Positions 60,139-64,000 of a stretch of DNA of 64,000 bases are shown here, piece after piece. The notes under the pieces are model-generated. The model had not been told where the DNA came from, ran no database searches, and saw nothing but the letters and a program-made list of their open reading frames with translations. The position numbers and the translations under genes are program-made. How positions within the stretch are numbered: position 1 is the first letter of the stretch; each line of letters begins with the position of its first letter. Origin of the DNA: Rheum nobile (lineage: Eukaryota; Streptophyta; Magnoliopsida; Caryophyllales; Polygonaceae); assembly GCA_027886185.1 (NCBI GenBank), contig WOAB01000124.1, forward strand, positions 1,488,001 to 1,552,000, given 5' to 3'.

Positions 60139-61063
60139 TCTACTATATATCTACTAAACGCAAAGGCCCGGCTACGCCACGTGGCGCCCCCACAATGCAC
60201 CGTTTCTTTTCTGCCACGTGTTATTTTTTCAGCACTTTGGCAACGTGTAATTTCATCCGTTTTTCCATTTTTTGCCGTTTTTATCTTTCAGAATATCTGT
60301 AGCATATATTTTCCATATAGATTACTTAAAATATGCTACTCTATTTTTGTATATTTTTGTTCAGAAATTATATTACAGAATCGCACAAAATTGGGAAAAT
60401 CTTGAATATATAAACAAGCACACTAAAAATGGCTAAATCAAAACCTAAATTGTTGTAAACAATGCTTCGAAAATAATTTTATGCGAATCCCTGCTAATAA
60501 AATAACCTGCAAAATAGCATGTCTAAATAATTTTATGCAAATCCCTGTTAATGCTTCGAAAATAATTTTATGCAAATCCCAGTACTACATGAATGTCTAA
60601 ATATTCATGCAAATCTCTCCTAATGAAAGAATAACATGCAAAATAATTTTACCAACCCTAATTCAATTAGGGTAGCCATAAAAAATTCCCAACCTGCAAC
60701 ATGAAACTTGCAAACCAACCTACAATATATGCAAATAACACCTAAATGAAAAAAATTACATCCATGCAAAGATACAACACTGAGCTGCTGCTTCAAATGA
60801 CCTTAAAAAAACAACATAGGCATAAATACATAAATAATAAACAATTACATAAAGAATAAACAATCTCGGCCCAAGGCACATCTTTTTCTCCATTGTGTAA
60901 TCTGCAAGGCAAGATTTTTTCCAATTTGAAGATGTATACAATACACGTACAGAATCAATTACATCCATTATGGCAGTTGAATATGTGCACAATCAAATAA
61001 AATCATCCAATATAATACACGTACATAATCAATTATGCCTTATAAATACAGTGCATCTTCCTC

Positions 61064-61250
61064 AATTATGTTCTAAAACTTTTCTGACTTCTAGCACAGG
61101 CATAAAAATATCGAGACAGCATGTATGTTTTTTGCAATTCATAGTAGTTATGTTCTAAAACTTTCTGACTTCTAGTACAGGCATAAACAATATCGAGACA
61201 TGAGGTATGTTTTTGCAATTCATATTAGATTTTGCAATTCATAATAATGA
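61064..61250. repeat. Tandem duplication in Helitron H2 leader
   Basis: Two copies of about 80 bp start near TTCTAAAACTTTTCTGACTT (61072) and TTCTAAAACTTTCTGACTTC (61152), both followed by an ACAGGCATAAA ... ATATCGAGACA block. Confidence 0.75.
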
Positions 61251-62060
61251 GCTAAAGGTTCGGCCATTTTCCCCATCTACACTGAGTTTCTGCATTTACA
61301 GTTCAGCCAACAGTGAACTCATTTTCTATTACTGATTTTCGTATGTATTTTGTCCATTACTGATTTTACATTTACATACCAGGAAATACTGATATTGCTT
61401 TATTTTCTTTGGTTCAGTGTTACTCGGGAAATTCAAAACAGAGTTACAAGGTAATAATTCAGGACCTATAATTTTCATTTAAATAACTACTTTTCAGGCT
61501 TTGATTCATTCTACTCTATGCAACATTGAATATATTTATTTGTCACGTTCATCTAAATGTTAGTATAGTATCCGTACCTTTAGGTTTTCAGTTTTACATC
61601 TTCGAACTGCATGAGTTGTTTGAAACACCAGTTTGATTTCCCATATGTATTCCTACACCAACAATAAACAAATACAGATTTCAGAAATTAATGACTACAT
61701 TGATAGAATCATGAACTGAACATATGCTTCAATACATAAAGGTATGGATATTCGTACAATAACAGATTTCAGTAATTAAGTTGAATAAAAAACATATTAT
61801 CAAACCAGGAAATACTTAACAGATTTCAGAAATTGCTATTTTAAAAACATATTATCACACTGACTGAGTTTTTTGCATTGACATAATAATTAGCTAAAGG
61901 TTCGGACATTATCCTCATCTACACTGATTTTTTGCATTTACATATCAGCCAACATTGATCTCATTTTCCATTACTGGTTTTGTCCATTAATGATTTTTCA
62001 TTTACATAGCATGCAAATACTAAACAGAAATAATGTGCAATTAGAGATGGTTTTTTGCAT
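61245..62060. repeat. Duplicated leader block containing a scrap of RPA exon 1
   Basis: Two related stretches, about 61247-61350 and 61885-62000, share GAGCTAAAGGTTCGG or TAGCTAAAGGTTCGG, CATCTACACTGA, TGCATTTACA and TCAGCCAACA. The phrase GAGCTAAAGGTT is part of RPA exon 1 itself (about 62153-62165), so the leader looks built from partial copies that include exon sequence. Confidence 0.6.
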
Positions 62061-62099
62061 TTACATAATAATGATTTTTTGTTTTGGACATTTGTAGCA

Positions 62100-64000
62100 A
62101 TGTCAAAACAACAACAAGAAATAAAGGATATTACGGGTACCCGAGGAAATTATGAGCTAAAGGTTAGAGTAATTCGATTGTTCAAGGTTCCAAAGAAAGA
62201 AGACCGTACCCAATACAGTACAACTGAAATCATTTTAACGGATGAAAAGGTATTAATTTTCAGTTCTTTATTAATTTGTATTTAATATATAATATTTGTA
62301 AAGGACTAACACAAATTTCTCATTGTCTCAAGGGTGAGAAAATTCATGGAGTAATTAAAGAAGCTTTTATGGCGAATCTTGGAATATTAGAGAAAGGAGG
62401 TGTATATTTGATTTCAAACTTTGGAGTTGCTCTTTATGATATACCTTTCAAGTTCTCTAATCATAAATACAAGATAATATTTTATCGCAACACTACAATT
62501 AAGCGGAGTTCATCAATTTCTATTCCTATTCATGGATTCAAATTCGCTGATTTCGAAAAAATCCTCGACGAGTCACTGGATCAAGTATATCTGTATGGTT
62601 AGTAAATCTTTCAATTTAACATTTGTTATATTATAACAATTATTATTTCAGTAGGTTGAATATTTTACTTTATACATATTATTATCTATTGTATAGATGT
62701 TATTGGGCAATTGGTTGGAATTGGAGACAACATTGTTACATTCACTAATAGGAACGAAAAAGAGGGTAAAAGGATCAATATACAATTGATGGATACAAGG
62801 TATTTGTTTTTTTTTTAATTTCTCCATTGTAATAAAATTTAATATGTTATCTTATATTTTGTTGTATTAAATTCATCGTTATTTTATATTGTATACTATT
62901 GCAGGGATAATGTCATCAATTGTACATTATGGGATGATTATGCCGAATTATGTCGCCCATTTGTTGGGGCTTCAGCACAGAATTTGGTCGTAGTTATTAT
63001 ACAATTTGGAAAGCTGGGAAAATGGAATAATACACCTAATGTGTCAAATGGTTATTATGGCACAAGGATTTTTTTTGATGATGATAGCATATGTGAGATT
63101 GCTGAATTTAAGAAAAGGTAATATTATAATTACTACATAAAATATGCAGCATTGCAATATCCAATATCGTCTAATTTATTTTTTAATTATCCTATACTAT
63201 ATCTTTATATTGTAGTTTCTCATAAAATGAATGCTCAAAAGCTGGCCAAAGTTGTGTACAATTGACAAATGAGCCGTCCTACTCCCAAGCCGACCTTTTC
63301 TTAAACGGAAAAGAGAGAAAAACTTTAGATGAACTCTACGAACATCTTCACGATCGGGGAACGGTTAGTTCAGTACACTTGCTTATTATGTGTTAATAAA
63401 GAGTATGTAGATTTATGTACACTATCTTACATATTTATATGATATATAAACTCTAGGTTTTGCAAGCTATTACTCTTGCCACCATTGATCATATTGAAGA
63501 TTCCTACGGATGGTACTATAATTCTTGCAAACGTTGTAAAAGTAAGGTGCAATCGCAAGAGGAAAAGTTTTGGTGTAAAAAATGTGAAACTTTGGTTAAC
63601 TATGCAGTCCCTAGGTACAGAATTCTTTCATAAAAAATTGTCTTTTAAATTCAGATATGTTAATATTTGTTCATGATATTGTAGTTTTTTCTAATACGCA
63701 GATTTAGTGTTCAAGTTAGTGTTATAGACGGATCTGGTACCGCTCAGTTCACTATATTTGATAGGGAAATTTCACAAATCTTGAAGAAAAGTGTTTCAAG
63801 CATTCTCGAATCAACGGATAAGGTATATAAACATAAATTTTAATGCATTACTTATTAATTTCTGTTTTTATTTAACTTATTATTTTTTCAGGATGAGGAC
63901 ATAAATAATATCCCGAAAGAGTTAAATGTCTTGCTGAACAAAAAGATGTTATTTAGAGTTCTTATTTCGCAATTCAACATCAGTAGACTTCCTACACCTT
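62100..64000 (+). CDS. RPA70-like (replication factor A 1) gene of a Helitron, 3' incomplete
   Basis: Single-stranded-DNA-binding protein related to the large RPA subunit. Exons: 62100-62249, 62333-62597, 62697-62799, 62905-63117, 63216-63363, 63457-63614, 63702-63822 and 63892 to the window end. OB-fold landmarks: KVRVIRLFKVPKK, KGEKIHGVIKEAF and DVIGQLVGIGDN, with WDDYAELC in the second OB fold. A C4 zinc ribbon (CKRC ... CKKC) opens the DNA-binding domain C. All junctions keep frame except that exon 5, spliced at its natural acceptor, has an in-frame TAA at 63223-63225. An alternative acceptor at CCAAAG (about 63249) would bypass it in frame. The gene may therefore be a pseudogene or use the later site. 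Confidence 0.85.

Larger units (their letters stand above)
60139..64000 (+). mobile_element. Helitron H2, 5' end and RPA gene; continues past window
   Basis: Starts A|TCTACTATATATCTACTAAA with an A outside, the Helitron 5' form. The first 2 kb are non-coding with internal duplications. An RPA70-like gene follows at 62100. In plant Helitrons such genes accompany the Rep/helicase gene, which would lie beyond 64000. Neither a Rep/helicase gene nor the 3' hairpin is in the window. Confidence 0.75.

Overview
This is nuclear DNA from a flowering plant, a eudicot by gene content. GT/AG introns split most genes and the intergenic DNA is AT-rich. The proteins are plant-typical: a cellulose synthase-like D protein, a three-RRM MEI2-like protein, cytosolic glyoxalase I, an AN1 zinc-finger stress protein, a P-class PPR protein, TIM14, an IQD calmodulin-binding protein, TFIIF-beta and an F-box/DUF295 protein. 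Transposons fill the rest. The family of plant cannot be fixed from the sequence; an asterid is a guess.

Layout. 1-4190 holds the 5' three quarters of a CSLD gene on the minus strand, with MITEs in both introns. 5669-10520 is a complete MEI2-like gene (12 coding exons, minus). 12-15 kb is gene-poor with inverted-repeat elements. 15080-17299 is glyoxalase I (7 exons, minus). 18167-18931 (AN1 protein, minus) and 19236-21617 (intronless PPR gene, plus) are head to head over about 300 bp.

21.9-42 kb contains a broken-up tandem duplication. TIM14 occurs twice, both copies with intact reading frames (22184-23381 and 37798-38743). The first copy is followed by a 200-bp 3' scrap of the IQD gene whose complete version is at 39254-41642, so the first copy is the derived one. 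The two units are now separated by a 9.4-kb Mutator-like element (MULE, 24181-33590, flanked by an 11-bp target duplication) and a minus-strand Helitron (33625-37541) that itself carries a solo LTR (34496-35948, target duplication ATATA).

The MULE is the most remarkable object. It has long diverged terminal inverted repeats. A plus-strand FAR1/MULE-type transposase reads on into an OTU cysteine-protease domain. A convergent minus-strand gene encodes a plant mobile domain (PMD) protein. About sixteen copies of a 21-bp palindrome (GGGCGGCA-N5-TGCCGCCC) lie in three blocks, one near each end and one in an 87-bp-arm hairpin between the two genes. Both genes carry several frame-breaking lesions, so this copy looks dead, although three or four lesions are single-base indels that an assembly could also create.

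44888-46071 is TFIIF-beta/RAP30 (6 exons, plus), followed by an MCM5 pseudogene fragment. 48.7-50.8 kb is repeat-rich. 50828-51784 is an F-box/DUF295 gene. From 54.6 kb on, two related Helitrons begin with the same 20-bp 5' terminus (54598 and 60139). The first holds a broken RPA70-like fragment. The second holds a nearly complete RPA70-like gene running off the window, with one in-frame stop. Any Rep/helicase gene would lie beyond position 64000.

Exon boundaries were worked out by hand from GT/AG sites, frame continuity and family conservation. There is no transcript support.
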